IMG/VR virus record: IMGVR_UViG_3300009285_000006
Location: 1 to 59,695 of that record
DNA length: 59,695 nucleotides
Direction: 5' to 3' (one strand)
Source: a virus
The notes beneath the pieces were generated by a model. It worked only from the letters and a program-made list of their open reading frames with translations. It was not told the DNA's origin and made no database searches. Made by a program: the position numbers and the translations under genes. How positions within the stretch are numbered: position 1 is the stretch's first letter; each line of letters starts with the position of its first letter. This document shows, piece by piece, positions 22,868-32,295 of this stretch.

Positions 22868-23617
22868 CTACTCCATGCGGAGGTCTAGGGCACTCCAGGC
22901 TGTGCTTGCAGCCACCCGCTGGACAACCCCCACAAGGGACTGCTTGACCCAGGTGTTGGGCGTCCCTTCTACCAGGATGATCGGCTCGCAGGCCCCGGCT
23001 ACTGTGCCAGGTGTCCACGCAGTCCCGCCCAGGGAGATGGTGTTGGCGGTTAGCACAGCAGCTATGCCCTTGAACTGTATCCAACCAAAGCTGGATGCCG
23101 CGATGGCAGCGACGGCCACGCCCATTGGGGCGCCGGTGAGAGTTGTGATGGGCGTCTGGATAACCCCATTGCAGGGATTGGCGATGAGGTCCACCCGCGA
23201 TGTCGTGGTCCACGCTGCAATCAAAACCACTTGGTTTTCCAGCGTCAGTTGCAGGGTGGCGAGCCCGTCCGCGGCGGGATTGGACTTGATCTTGTACGCA
23301 TGCCCCGCATCAGGCGTGACCGACACTACGGCGTATCCTTCGGCATACTGGTCCAGGGTCGCGGCGGTGTTCCCCAGGGTAACGGTAGGGGTGTTACTGC
23401 CCAGGGCGCTGGCCACAGCGGTAAGGTCTACGTGGTTAGCCACGTTTGCCGGGGCCTGGATCACGTTGCCGATCACCAGGGCGGTGCCGCCTGCCTTGAC
23501 GAAGCGGAACCTTCGGCCATCCTGGAACACCATCTGTGTCCCCAGTGGCCACCGCTTGGTCGTGTAGGTGTTGTACTGTTCCGGGTCGTTGCCATAGATC
23601 ACGTTTGGGAAAGACAT
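22868..23617 (-). CDS. Virion protein downstream of the capsid gene (249 aa), decoration-like
   Basis: MSFPNVIYGNDPEQYNTYTT... then KRWPLGTQMVFQDGRRFRFV begins like proteins encoded directly after major capsid genes in several phages. The rest is Ala/Thr/Val-rich beta structure. ATG 23617 follows AGGAGGCAACC. It has a probable promoter of its own at 23700-23729, consistent with high expression. A head decoration or stabilising role is inferred from position. Confidence 0.6.
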   Translation of the reverse strand: MSFPNVIYGNDPEQYNTYTTKRWPLGTQMVFQDGRRFRFVKAGGTALVIGNVIQAPANVANHVDLTAVASALGSNTPTVTLGNTAATLDQYAEGYAVVSVTPDAGHAYKIKSNPAADGLATLQLTLENQVVLIAAWTTTSRVDLIANPCNGVIQTPITTLTGAPMGVAVAAIAASSFGWIQFKGIAAVLTANTISLGGTAWTPGTVAGACEPIILVEGTPNTWVKQSLVGVVQRVAASTAWSALDLRME

Positions 23618-23699
23618 GGTTGCCTCCTTTACTCTCTGTCCCCGCCGCTGCCGAGCGGGAGGTCTTTTCTAGGCCCGTACAAGAGGCAGCGAGCCAGCT

Positions 23700-23729
23700 T
23701 TGATACCATACCGACACCCAAGGTGTCAA
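23700..23729 (-). promoter_or_regulatory. Candidate promoter between capsid and decoration-like genes
   Basis: On the minus strand TTGACA (23729-23724), an 18-base spacer and TATCAA (23705-23700). GACACC and GGTGTC form a 6-bp inverted repeat overlapping the -35 end. The -10 is a partial match, so confidence is moderate. Confidence 0.5.
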
Positions 23730-23795
23730 GGCTCAGTATGTAGGGGATGCTGCCCCCATGTGCCACGAGACGGGGAGCACATCGGCGTTGTTGCG

Positions 23796-24704
23796 TCAAT
23801 AAGTTGGGGACGCAGCGCCCATGTTTAGTTCAACACCCCAGGTATCAGTTCTTTCCCCGTAGGCGTAGCACATGGTGCCGTTCATCTCCGTACCCCGGAG
23901 AGAGCCGTCTTTCTCCGGCTCCACGTCCACGCCCCACAGTTCGGCGTAGACCACGGCCCGCTTTGTGAAGACCCCACCCTTCGCCAACGATGACGCGATG
24001 GCGAAGTTGGCGTCGGTGAGAATCGGGACCCCGTGAAGGCTCCCGACCCCGTACCGCTGGATCAGATCCAGGTGGGTTCGTTGGTGCCCCACTACGGTCC
24101 CCGCAGCCCCTATCTCCAACAATGACGATGGGACGCCAGCGTTGCTGAGAGACAGCCCCTCGGTGAGTTGGTCCACGAGGTCGTTGAAGGTAAATGGGTG
24201 AACGGCACAGTAGAGTTGCTCCTTGCTGATCTCGGTGGTGTTGCCTCGCACCTGCGCGATGGCAGCCGAAATGTATCCCCTGGTCAAGGTCTTGCCGGAC
24301 CCCCCGAACGCTACCGCGAAGTTGTCCATCTGAGCCGTGCCGTCGGTGTCCTGCTTCTTCTTCAGGGCATCGGTGATGGCGCGGCTTATCAGGTTAACCA
24401 CGCTCTCAGACCGGGTCTTCTGCGCCAATTTGGTGTAGATCACCTGGACGCCGACCTCGGTGGGTGTAATTGTGATCAGCGTATCGCTGAGTTGCTGGGC
24501 CTGCGCCATGTCGAGCCCCTCGGTCAGGTCATAGGCCGTGACCGCGGAAATCTTAGGCTCGGTGAAGCTGCGGTTGCCTGCCGGGACTTCGGCTCTATCC
24601 ACGGCGCCGGGGAATACCCCATAGTCTTGCATTGTGAAGATCGCCTTGGCCCGCACCGCGTTGACGGTTTGGTCAAGTTGGCTAGTGCCAGTGACTCCTG
24701 CCAC
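23796..24704 (-). CDS. Major capsid protein
   Basis: The 302-residue product follows a scaffold-like gene and precedes a decoration-like gene. MAGVTGTSQLDQTVNAVRAK, VPAGNRSFTEPKISAVTAYD and ITPTEVGVQVIYTKLAQKTR have the N-arm and E-loop look of HK97-fold capsid proteins that lack a protease step. YCAVHPFTFNDLVDQLTEGL and GVPILTDANFAIASS fit the A-domain. The start is GTG with AAAGGAGG upstream, as expected for a highly translated gene. Identification rests on context and pattern, not alignment. Confidence 0.8.
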   Translation of the reverse strand: MAGVTGTSQLDQTVNAVRAKAIFTMQDYGVFPGAVDRAEVPAGNRSFTEPKISAVTAYDLTEGLDMAQAQQLSDTLITITPTEVGVQVIYTKLAQKTRSESVVNLISRAITDALKKKQDTDGTAQMDNFAVAFGGSGKTLTRGYISAAIAQVRGNTTEISKEQLYCAVHPFTFNDLVDQLTEGLSLSNAGVPSSLLEIGAAGTVVGHQRTHLDLIQRYGVGSLHGVPILTDANFAIASSLAKGGVFTKRAVVYAELWGVDVEPEKDGSLRGTEMNGTMCYAYGERTDTWGVELNMGAASPTY

Positions 24705-24734
24705 TTTTGTTACCTCCTTTGTTGCTTGCCCCGA

Positions 24735-25553
24735 TTAGGGGGTCTCTCCGAAGCGGGCCAGGGCCTCGACATATCGCTTGCGGGCAACGTCCCCGTACAG
24801 GTCTCCCTTGATCCCCAATTGCCCCTCGCTATAAGCTCGGTGTATTGCGTCCGCGTCCTTAAATGCGGCCGCGTGGCTACCTACACTAACAACGGGGCTT
24901 GAGGCGTTGCTGCGAGCTTCCACCTCGTCTTCCTGCACCTGCTTCTCCTGAATCTTCTTGAGTTCTGCATTCATGCCCCGGCTGATCCCCTCGTGGAGTA
25001 CCTTATGCAAGAACTCCCTGGGGGCGCCGGCATCGTCGTAGAAAGCGGCTTGCTCTTCCCTGCTCATGGCCTTCCAATGGGGCAACTCCTGTAGCGCTGC
25101 GCCCAACTCCCCCAGCCCGGATGTGTACCCCTGACTGTGACCTTGCTGGAAGGCTTCCTCTCTCGCCTGTTGAAGGATCGGTTCGAGTTCCTTGCGCCTC
25201 CTATACTCTTCTTTGGTCCGGCGCCCGATCTCGTACTCATCTCCCTCCTCAATGAGGCGGCCTGCTTCTATTTCCCTGTGCTGCTTTTCCGCCTCGGTCA
25301 AGGCGGCCTGCCTCCCCCGGTAGTACGCCTGGTCCTGGGCGCTTTTAGTGCGCCGGGCCAGTTCGCCTTTGACCAAGGGATGATTGAAGAGTGTCTTAGG
25401 GTCGAGCTTGTCCAGTTCTGCCAGAACGTCCCGGTGATCCTGTACGGGTGCGCTGCCTGTTGAACCTTTCTCCACAGCCTCTGTATCGGGGGCGGAAGGA
25501 TTGTCCGTTATGGCAACTGGCCCGTCAGATGCCTGGGTTGGTTCATCCGACAT
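24735..25553 (-). CDS. Capsid scaffolding protein
   Basis: This 272-residue acidic, helical protein lies immediately upstream of the major capsid gene. DNPSAPDTEAVEKGSTGSAP is a disordered N-terminus, followed by long charged helices (EAEKQHREIEAGRLIEEGDE) and a Gln/Glu-rich coiled coil; the last 60 residues are mixed helix. ATG 25553 follows GAAGGAGGAATCGTCACC. Such composition and placement are standard for scaffolds that direct procapsid assembly. The gene is controlled by an attenuator-like element upstream. Confidence 0.75.
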   Translation of the reverse strand: MSDEPTQASDGPVAITDNPSAPDTEAVEKGSTGSAPVQDHRDVLAELDKLDPKTLFNHPLVKGELARRTKSAQDQAYYRGRQAALTEAEKQHREIEAGRLIEEGDEYEIGRRTKEEYRRRKELEPILQQAREEAFQQGHSQGYTSGLGELGAALQELPHWKAMSREEQAAFYDDAGAPREFLHKVLHEGISRGMNAELKKIQEKQVQEDEVEARSNASSPVVSVGSHAAAFKDADAIHRAYSEGQLGIKGDLYGDVARKRYVEALARFGETP

Positions 25554-25579
25554 GGTGACGATTCCTCCTTCTTTGGCAT

Positions 25580-25637
25580 AAAAAAGAGGGGCAACTACCT
25601 TTTTACAGTAGTTGCCCCTCACGAACACGAACGGGGC
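25580..25637 (-). terminator. Attenuator-like element before the scaffold/capsid genes
   Basis: On the minus strand a perfect 13-bp stem (arms 25608-25620 and 25586-25598) is followed by six T residues (25585-25580), a strong intrinsic terminator placed 27 bases before the scaffold ATG. Directly upstream a 23-base segment (25637-25615) is identical to one at 39458-39436. Its first five bases, GCCCC, can pair with the GGGGC of the terminator arm, so an alternative antiterminator hairpin is possible. Confidence 0.75.
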
Positions 25638-25662
25638 GAATCCCTATTCTATTTGATTTGTT

Positions 25663-25692
25663 AGTTTAAGCCCTCTTTGCTTAGCCTGTCAA
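25663..25692 (-). promoter_or_regulatory. Candidate promoter for scaffold and capsid genes
   Basis: TTGACA (25692-25687 on the minus strand), an 18-base spacer and TAAACT (25668-25663). It overlaps the end of the giant internal protein gene and lies just before the attenuator-like element, so a short leader RNA would be made. Confidence 0.55.
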
Positions 25693-28600
25693 GAAGCTGC
25701 CTCATAAATGGGGGCCTGTTCCGCCCGTAGCAGATCTGAGTAGAAGCGGTTCAATTCCTCTCCATGCTCGTACCGGAAGCGCCTGCGGGCCAAGCTGGTC
25801 TTGGCTCTCTGTGACCTCTGTGCAAGCAAGGCCACTCGTCGTCCTTGCTCCTTAGCCAGTTGGCGCAACGCAACCGCCGTCCGGTTCTGAGCCTTGGGGG
25901 ATACTGTCTGCGCCAAGGCTCGGAGTTGCCGTCCAGCAGCGGCGGCCTCATCCCCAACTTCCTTGCTCATCCCCTGATACCGGGGCAGCTCCATGTACTC
26001 ACCCATCAACTCCCTGGCGACATAATAGCGCTTCCGTAGGGGAGAAGCCTCTTTGGAAATCTGTGCCATCAGGTCTTCCCTGTCCCCTTCAGATAAGGAT
26101 GCCTTAAAGAACTCTTGCTGCTCGAAGAAATCCTCCATATCCTCCAGCCCGTCCTCGTCCAGCGCCGGGGTCATTGATAGATAGGCGTCAGCCAGAATCT
26201 CAGCCCTCTCCCGACGGTCCGGCACCGTCCCCGCAATCGTAGCCATGGCCGCCTTGTACTTCGAGGCGCGTTCTCCGGTCATAGCAGCTTCGGGGAAGGC
26301 CAGTCCGACGCCTTTCAAGAGGCCCCGCTTTTCATCCTGTAGCCTGTGATCCTCGCGCCTCCACTCCACGCCACTGATTTTCCCTTCGGCGAGGCGCTTC
26401 TCCCACGCCGCTTGTTTGGCCTTTATCTCGTCGAGTCCGGGGCGAGCCTTATTCCAAGCCTTTGCCGTCTCGCTGGTTACACCGGCTCCTAATTCTGCCT
26501 CCGCTGCTTCACGCCTCCTTTGCGAACTGCCCCCACCGCTTGGGGCAGAATATCCGGTAGCGCTGGCAGCTTCCTGACGAGCAGCTTCCTGCCTCACATG
26601 CTCTTCCATCCTCCCAATCTCTGGATTCTTTGCCCGCAAAGTATCTTCTTGGTTCCCGCTTATATCCGCCCATTCCTTGCCGAATGAGTTGCTTGCCAGT
26701 TGGTCCTTCAGTTTTCTGAGTCGCTGCGCCGTGGTAAATGGACTGGTGCGAAGACCAGCGAGTTCTCCGGCTACCGCTGGCATGGGAACGTTCTTGCCTT
26801 CCGCTACCTTTATCACGTGCTCCCCAATCTGCTTTGGCCCGATGGGACCAACTCGAAGCACGTAAGCGTCGAGAATCCCTTGCGGTCCTGTCTTTACAGG
26901 GAATCCCGTGGAGGTTGTGCCCATCATCCAGTCTATAAGTGGCCCTACCCGTAAGCTGGCTTTCCCCCTTGCCAGTACCGTCGCAGCCTCAAGCGCCTTG
27001 CCTGAAGACCCCTCTGCGACAGCTTTGCCCATCTGCGCAAACGCCTTGAAGTATGTGTGGTACGGGCCGAAGACGCTTATTGTCCCCTCATTTGTACTGA
27101 TGCTCCCCCAATCCTTCTTCTCCGGGTCATCCCAGTTGGGGAGACTCCTGGAAAGAAGCCACTGAACAGCTATGGTGAGCGCCACCCCCCCGGCGATAAT
27201 GCTCCCCATCTGCTTCTGTGCCTCTGCCACGCGGGGCGACCGGGTATGGAACGGCACCCCTCTCAATGCGTCCGTCATCATAGTGGTGGTAGCCCCCGCG
27301 AAACGAGCAGCAAAGAGCAGGGACGTGTCCATCCCCTTTTCCTTGGTGGTGAGTCCAGCTCGCAGCAGCACCCCGGTGGCCTTGCGAATATGGGTAGCCG
27401 TCTCTGCCCTTTCCAGGCCGGTGAGCCTACTGCCCTTGTAAGCTTTCCAAAGCTCCGTCTGCGCCACGAATGTCCACCACTCGAAGGCCCGTTGAGTTTG
27501 CCTTATGCCCGGCAACTTGGCGATACCCTTAAGAAGCTTGCCCCCCTCGGACAGCATAAACTCAGTTGGAGGGCTGATGGCGGCGGCCATAATGCCGTCC
27601 TTTATTTCCACGCTGTTAGAAGTCCGATAGTTCTCCGGAGCCTTCGCCAGGCTAACAACGGCATGAGCCGCGGCCTTCCACCAGATAACCGGGTGAGCAA
27701 AGAATAGGTTTGTGCCCTGTACAAGCACTTGAGACAGGTCGCCTGTGACCATTGAGGCTCGTTCGAGCCTAAACCACTCGTCAAATAAACTCGGATCGCT
27801 CGGCCTCCATTTATCCAGTTGGTCCGCTATTTCCTTGGGATAGATGCGCCCGGTCCACGAGTCTTTCTGTTCACCGATATGCGCCTTGCCGATACGCTTC
27901 TTCTCTCGGTTGAGCCTTCTGGTAGCTCTCTCAAGGTCCCTTCCGGCGTCCACAACCTCTTGGGCCGTAACCATCCCTGCCTTCTGCAACGCCACCGTGT
28001 TCTTGTACCCGGTGTTGGCCTGCTTCCAATCAGCAATGATCTGCTGCCCTTCCGCTGAGTTCTTGAACCGCTGTGCCTCGGTCTCTCCCAGGGCCTTGAT
28101 TTCTGTGGACATACGGTGGTTGGCGATATTCTCTATGCCGTGAGTCAGACGTTCCGCAAGGGCTGTAATCGGGTCAGCATACCCAAACCCCAACTTGAGG
28201 CCGTCCCGTATCGTCTCGAAAGACCGCATCTGCTGGTGCCCCTTGGTTGTGGAGGTCACGTCAGCGCCCTTGGGCGACTTGGTGACGATGCGCGGCCAGT
28301 AGTTTTTTGCCTCCTTTACATCAATCCCTTCGTCCAGTTGCGCCTGCAAGATTGCGGCAAGGGTGTCCTCAATCTCCGTGAAGGCCGCACGTTGCTCCAC
28401 TGTCAGGTCATAAGACTTGTAGTTTTCCATGATGTCGTCGAGGCGTTGCGCGGCGCCTTTCGGCATCAGGGATGCAGCAATCGGCTTGACCTTCACCGCC
28501 GTGGCAAGGCCCTTGCTGTTTATGCCAAGCAGCTTTTGATTGCGAGTTGCCCACTCCGCTACGCTTTCTCGCGCAGCCCCGGCCATGAGACCAACAAAGA

Positions 28601-31600
28601 GGTCTCGCTTGGCATGAACCCATGCAACGGGGTTGCCCTTCCTGGCTTCGCCCAAGCTGGCAGCTACAGGGTCAATGTAATGGGCCACGACTTTAGCGCC
28701 AGGCGTAGTCCCGGCAGCCTCAAAGGCTCGCTGCATCGGCGTGCGCTTATAGAGAGGTATCGTGCCTGCACCGCCTCCAATGGCAGCCTCGGGGATATGC
28801 TGGAACTGCTCTACGACGGCTTCCACGGTCTTGTCGTAATCGCCAACTGTGAAGACGGCTTTGTCCATATTGCGGGGCAGCGCCGCGCGCTCTTCTGCGG
28901 TGGGGCCTTTGGCCTTTTTCTTTATCTCCGCTATGGTGGCTGCCCTTACAGCGTCGTCCTGGTCCTGGGATTTTTTCTTGTCAGACTCCTTTTGGGCCTG
29001 CTCCTTCTTGGCCCCTTCCTGGGCATCTTCCCATGCCTTAAAGTCTGCCCGGCGCTTGTTCGCGGCTTCTTCCTCTAGGGCTTTCTTTTCAGGAGCCACC
29101 CTCGCTGACAGGGCATCTTGCCATGTTTCCCCCTCTGGTTGCTCAGCAACTTGTGCCATGGGCAACTGTTCAGCCTTAACCCCCAATAACAGGTCTCCTG
29201 CGCCTTCCCTCTTGGGGGCAGGCTCGGTTTCCCTGATGAGGGGCTCCGTCGTTTCAGCAGCCTTTTCCTCTACGGCAGGTTGTTCTGTGGAAGGCTCTGG
29301 TTCTTGGGCAACTGTTAAAGGAGGGGCAATGCTTTCCTCGGACTCGGCCTTCTCTATCCCCTCGACCGCATCTAAGAACGCTTGCCATGCCTCGTCTCGC
29401 GATTCCTTATAGTCATCCTCTTCCACAAAGTCAGTCCTGTCCACTTCCTGATAGGTTTTCAGTGCGTCGCGAGCATCTTTGACAAAGAACTCCTGTTTCT
29501 CAAGCTTGTCTAGGACACTTTTTGCCAGTGCGGAGTTGTGGGACTTCCATGCGCTCATACGTGTGTGCGCTGCCAAAACTTCAGCAGGCATACCCGCTTC
29601 CAGAAGTGGCCCAGGGGCTTCTTCAGGTAGGGACAGAGGCATGATGACTTCGGGTTCGCCTTCTCCTGCCTCAATAGGCTTTTCGGGTTCCTGTGGGGTA
29701 GGTGTCACTTCGGCAGACGATGGCACCGGAGGCTCAACGGGAGGTGTTGCTACAGGAGCCGGGGGCGTTGTTTCCGCCTCAGCAGGGGCCTCCGTTCCCG
29801 GCGTCGTAGTTGATAACCCTTCAAGAACCGCTTGGTGAAAGTCGTCGGCCATCTTTTGGAAGCCTGTGCTTAACTTAGCAAGTTCACTTCGGCCCATTCC
29901 AGAATAAGGGCCACGAACACCTTCAAGGTCGTAGTTGTTCTGCCGTGCCCACAGCTCCCATAGCCTCTGCGCGACATTCTCTTTTGCCTCTGCGGCCCCT
30001 CTTGGCGTAATAAAGTTGGACCGCGCATACTTGCTCCCCATGTACATGGCAACCGGGGAATCCGGCGGATAGATACTGTACACGCTCTCCAATATTTCCC
30101 GGGCCTCTGTGGGGTCAATGCCAGGAGGGAGGTTGGCAAGAATGTTCTGGCGAAGAGATTGCAGCTCCTGTGTGCCAACAGCGTCGCGACGTTCATAGAG
30201 AGCGGTCAGCTCCGGGTTATCCTGGATTGCTTCCCACTTGGCCTGACTCTTATCCTGTGCTAAAAGCTCATCTTCCTTGGTATCTATTAACTTCTGGAGG
30301 TCATCATACGTTAGCCCCTCAGTTGTTCGGGCAGGAAGTTGGCCAACCTCCGCTTCAGGGAACAGTTCCCCTTGCCCCGGCAACGGCTTCGCCCTGGCCC
30401 GTTCAGCCGAGGCTTCCTCTGCTCGCTTAGCATCCGCGGCCTTCTTTTCCAGTTCTTCCAGTTTACCCAAGTCTGCGCCAAACTGTGCCTGAACAGGGGG
30501 GCCCCCCATGTCTACGCCACCGCCTTCTAGCCGAGCCTGCCCTGTCATAGTTAGGCTCGGAGGCGCAACCGACCCCTCCGCCTTCTCTACAGGAGGAATC
30601 CCCTTCCCCTCATCAAATGGCTCTTTGCCCTGCCCACCCACGGGTTCTGGCATTGCCCCTGAGACGCGAAGGTCAGAAGGTGTCATACTCCGGGCGATTT
30701 TGTCTGCTGCACTTTTAGAGGTCAAGCCACTTTCTACCGTGTTGCCAGTTTGTGTGTCAATAATCTTCCAGTATCCTTTTGCCATGCCCTCATTGCTAGC
30801 TACAAAGCGCTGTGGCCCACCCACGTCCTCGACGGTGAGCCCGACCTTCGGCAGTTCCCCCTTCTCCGCAGCCTGCTTCAATGCCTCTGCGCCCCGGAAG
30901 CCCCCGTGGAAGGCCCCCCCCATGAGTCCTCCCAAGGCACCTGCCTCTTGCAACCGCTCAGGGCTTATCTCCTTGCCCTGCGCCGTCTGCTGCAAGGCTT
31001 CCTGGTAGACTTCCTCCCCGCCCTCCATGGCAACGTTGGCAGCGAGTTTGCCGGCTTCCTTGACCGGCGCTGAGGCGATGTTCTTGACCGCCTGCCGGAA
31101 TGGGAGTTTGAGCTTCCCGCCGGTTCCCAGCATCATGGCAAACTGCGCGGCATCGCTGGCCCCCAGCCCCAAGTTGCCCAGGAACACCTTGGAAGCAGCG
31201 TCGGAGGCTTCGTCCTCACTCTTGCCCTCGCCAAGTGCTTCCTTATATGTACCACCAGCCTCCATGAGGGATTCCAGAGGTCTCGACAATGCCGCGCCGG
31301 CCACGCTGCCTATTAAGATATTACCGATAGTCCCGATGCCGGCCGCGGTAGCTATACCGCCCGTAGCCAAAGAAGCAATGATGCCGATGGCCATAAGGGG
31401 AATGGCGGTGCCCAGGGTTTCTGCGCCAGTTGTGGTCAGATACTCTGGATCAAGCAGGGAACCGAACCCCTTCACGTCCCAGGAGGGCTTGTCCTTGATC
31501 TCGTTGGCTTCCCTAATGCCCTTCCCTGACTCGTGTAGGCCGCGAGCGACCTCGGTTTGGGCGTCGGACATAGCCTTTCCTGCCTCCGGGAAGAAGGGGA

Positions 31601-32120
31601 CAGGGCCAGTGGCAGCGGGGATGCCTATTGCCGTGAGCGCCCGTCCCACGGGGGTCAAGGGCAACGCAGCCGCTTCCCGCTTACGCTTGGCCTCATCCTG
31701 CCGTATGGCCCATTCCATGCCGGCGCCCAACTGTTCCCCAAAACCGCCTACACCTGCCACGAAACTGCGCCGGGTTTTCTCCGCTCCCTCCATGATTCCC
31801 CTGGCCCAATCCGGCAGTTCCAGTTTGGGCATTTCAGGGGTTGGGGGAGGAGGTTCATACTTGGGGGTGGAAGGCTTCGACTCGTTGCGGTCCCCAAGCA
31901 TGGCCTGTTTCCATTCATTCAGTTGGCGGGCAGAATTGCGCTCGAACCATTGGGCGGCGCGGGGACCTATCGGCGGGACCTTGGAGCGGTCAAGCTCGTC
32001 GTCCCTTTGCCAGGAAGGGGTTGCCGTATCGTCTTGCTCATCAGCCCACTTCTTGAAGTCATCCGCGTCCCTGACCCGCCGATATTCCTCCGGCTCCCAA
32101 GACCACCACTTGTTAGCCAT
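25689..32120 (-). CDS. Giant internal virion protein (2143 aa)
   Basis: By far the largest gene. The N-terminus is polar; hydrophobic stretches lie near residues 235-300 (AIPLMAIGIIASLATGGIAT ... NILIGSVAGAALSRPL), followed by a long Pro/Glu/Ala linker region (about 770-1100), a large helical region and a C-terminal basic coiled coil (YVARELMGEYMELPRYQGMS). Late position between portal-side and scaffold genes, size and multi-domain helical plan match polyvalent or internal ejection proteins of podoviruses, which enter the host with the DNA. It is not like a tape measure, since no tail-tube genes are found. Individual enzymatic domains are not identified. Confidence 0.7.
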   Translation of the reverse strand: MANKWWSWEPEEYRRVRDADDFKKWADEQDDTATPSWQRDDELDRSKVPPIGPRAAQWFERNSARQLNEWKQAMLGDRNESKPSTPKYEPPPPTPEMPKLELPDWARGIMEGAEKTRRSFVAGVGGFGEQLGAGMEWAIRQDEAKRKREAAALPLTPVGRALTAIGIPAATGPVPFFPEAGKAMSDAQTEVARGLHESGKGIREANEIKDKPSWDVKGFGSLLDPEYLTTTGAETLGTAIPLMAIGIIASLATGGIATAAGIGTIGNILIGSVAGAALSRPLESLMEAGGTYKEALGEGKSEDEASDAASKVFLGNLGLGASDAAQFAMMLGTGGKLKLPFRQAVKNIASAPVKEAGKLAANVAMEGGEEVYQEALQQTAQGKEISPERLQEAGALGGLMGGAFHGGFRGAEALKQAAEKGELPKVGLTVEDVGGPQRFVASNEGMAKGYWKIIDTQTGNTVESGLTSKSAADKIARSMTPSDLRVSGAMPEPVGGQGKEPFDEGKGIPPVEKAEGSVAPPSLTMTGQARLEGGGVDMGGPPVQAQFGADLGKLEELEKKAADAKRAEEASAERARAKPLPGQGELFPEAEVGQLPARTTEGLTYDDLQKLIDTKEDELLAQDKSQAKWEAIQDNPELTALYERRDAVGTQELQSLRQNILANLPPGIDPTEAREILESVYSIYPPDSPVAMYMGSKYARSNFITPRGAAEAKENVAQRLWELWARQNNYDLEGVRGPYSGMGRSELAKLSTGFQKMADDFHQAVLEGLSTTTPGTEAPAEAETTPPAPVATPPVEPPVPSSAEVTPTPQEPEKPIEAGEGEPEVIMPLSLPEEAPGPLLEAGMPAEVLAAHTRMSAWKSHNSALAKSVLDKLEKQEFFVKDARDALKTYQEVDRTDFVEEDDYKESRDEAWQAFLDAVEGIEKAESEESIAPPLTVAQEPEPSTEQPAVEEKAAETTEPLIRETEPAPKREGAGDLLLGVKAEQLPMAQVAEQPEGETWQDALSARVAPEKKALEEEAANKRRADFKAWEDAQEGAKKEQAQKESDKKKSQDQDDAVRAATIAEIKKKAKGPTAEERAALPRNMDKAVFTVGDYDKTVEAVVEQFQHIPEAAIGGGAGTIPLYKRTPMQRAFEAAGTTPGAKVVAHYIDPVAASLGEARKGNPVAWVHAKRDLFVGLMAGAARESVAEWATRNQKLLGINSKGLATAVKVKPIAASLMPKGAAQRLDDIMENYKSYDLTVEQRAAFTEIEDTLAAILQAQLDEGIDVKEAKNYWPRIVTKSPKGADVTSTTKGHQQMRSFETIRDGLKLGFGYADPITALAERLTHGIENIANHRMSTEIKALGETEAQRFKNSAEGQQIIADWKQANTGYKNTVALQKAGMVTAQEVVDAGRDLERATRRLNREKKRIGKAHIGEQKDSWTGRIYPKEIADQLDKWRPSDPSLFDEWFRLERASMVTGDLSQVLVQGTNLFFAHPVIWWKAAAHAVVSLAKAPENYRTSNSVEIKDGIMAAAISPPTEFMLSEGGKLLKGIAKLPGIRQTQRAFEWWTFVAQTELWKAYKGSRLTGLERAETATHIRKATGVLLRAGLTTKEKGMDTSLLFAARFAGATTTMMTDALRGVPFHTRSPRVAEAQKQMGSIIAGGVALTIAVQWLLSRSLPNWDDPEKKDWGSISTNEGTISVFGPYHTYFKAFAQMGKAVAEGSSGKALEAATVLARGKASLRVGPLIDWMMGTTSTGFPVKTGPQGILDAYVLRVGPIGPKQIGEHVIKVAEGKNVPMPAVAGELAGLRTSPFTTAQRLRKLKDQLASNSFGKEWADISGNQEDTLRAKNPEIGRMEEHVRQEAARQEAASATGYSAPSGGGSSQRRREAAEAELGAGVTSETAKAWNKARPGLDEIKAKQAAWEKRLAEGKISGVEWRREDHRLQDEKRGLLKGVGLAFPEAAMTGERASKYKAAMATIAGTVPDRRERAEILADAYLSMTPALDEDGLEDMEDFFEQQEFFKASLSEGDREDLMAQISKEASPLRKRYYVARELMGEYMELPRYQGMSKEVGDEAAAAGRQLRALAQTVSPKAQNRTAVALRQLAKEQGRRVALLAQRSQRAKTSLARRRFRYEHGEELNRFYSDLLRAEQAPIYEAAS

Positions 32121-32295
32121 CGCCCATTAGCGCTCGACAATCAAGGAACTCGTACCGCTGCGCCGTAATGATCTCGCGCAACGTGAGTCCTTCTAAGATT
32201 GGACATGATTGACGGGACTCCTCTGCCAGTGCAAGCCATTCCTCAAACTGCTCCCTACTCCCCATGTCCCAAATTTGCTCGACGGGGAGCGCCAT
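32113..32295 (-). CDS. Hypothetical late protein (60 aa)
   Basis: MALPVEQIWDMGSREQFEEW... is acidic and helical and ends CRALMGDG. It overlaps both neighbours by TAATG and by ATGGCTAA, so its translation is coupled to theirs. No family is recognised; probably a small virion or assembly component. Confidence 0.6.
   Translation of the reverse strand: MALPVEQIWDMGSREQFEEWLALAEESRQSCPILEGLTLREIITAQRYEFLDCRALMGDG

Noticed and set aside
25689-32120. Tail tape measure protein
   Set aside because: There are no tail-tube or chaperone genes around it, it lies on the head side beside scaffold and portal, and its composition is multi-domain rather than one long coiled coil.
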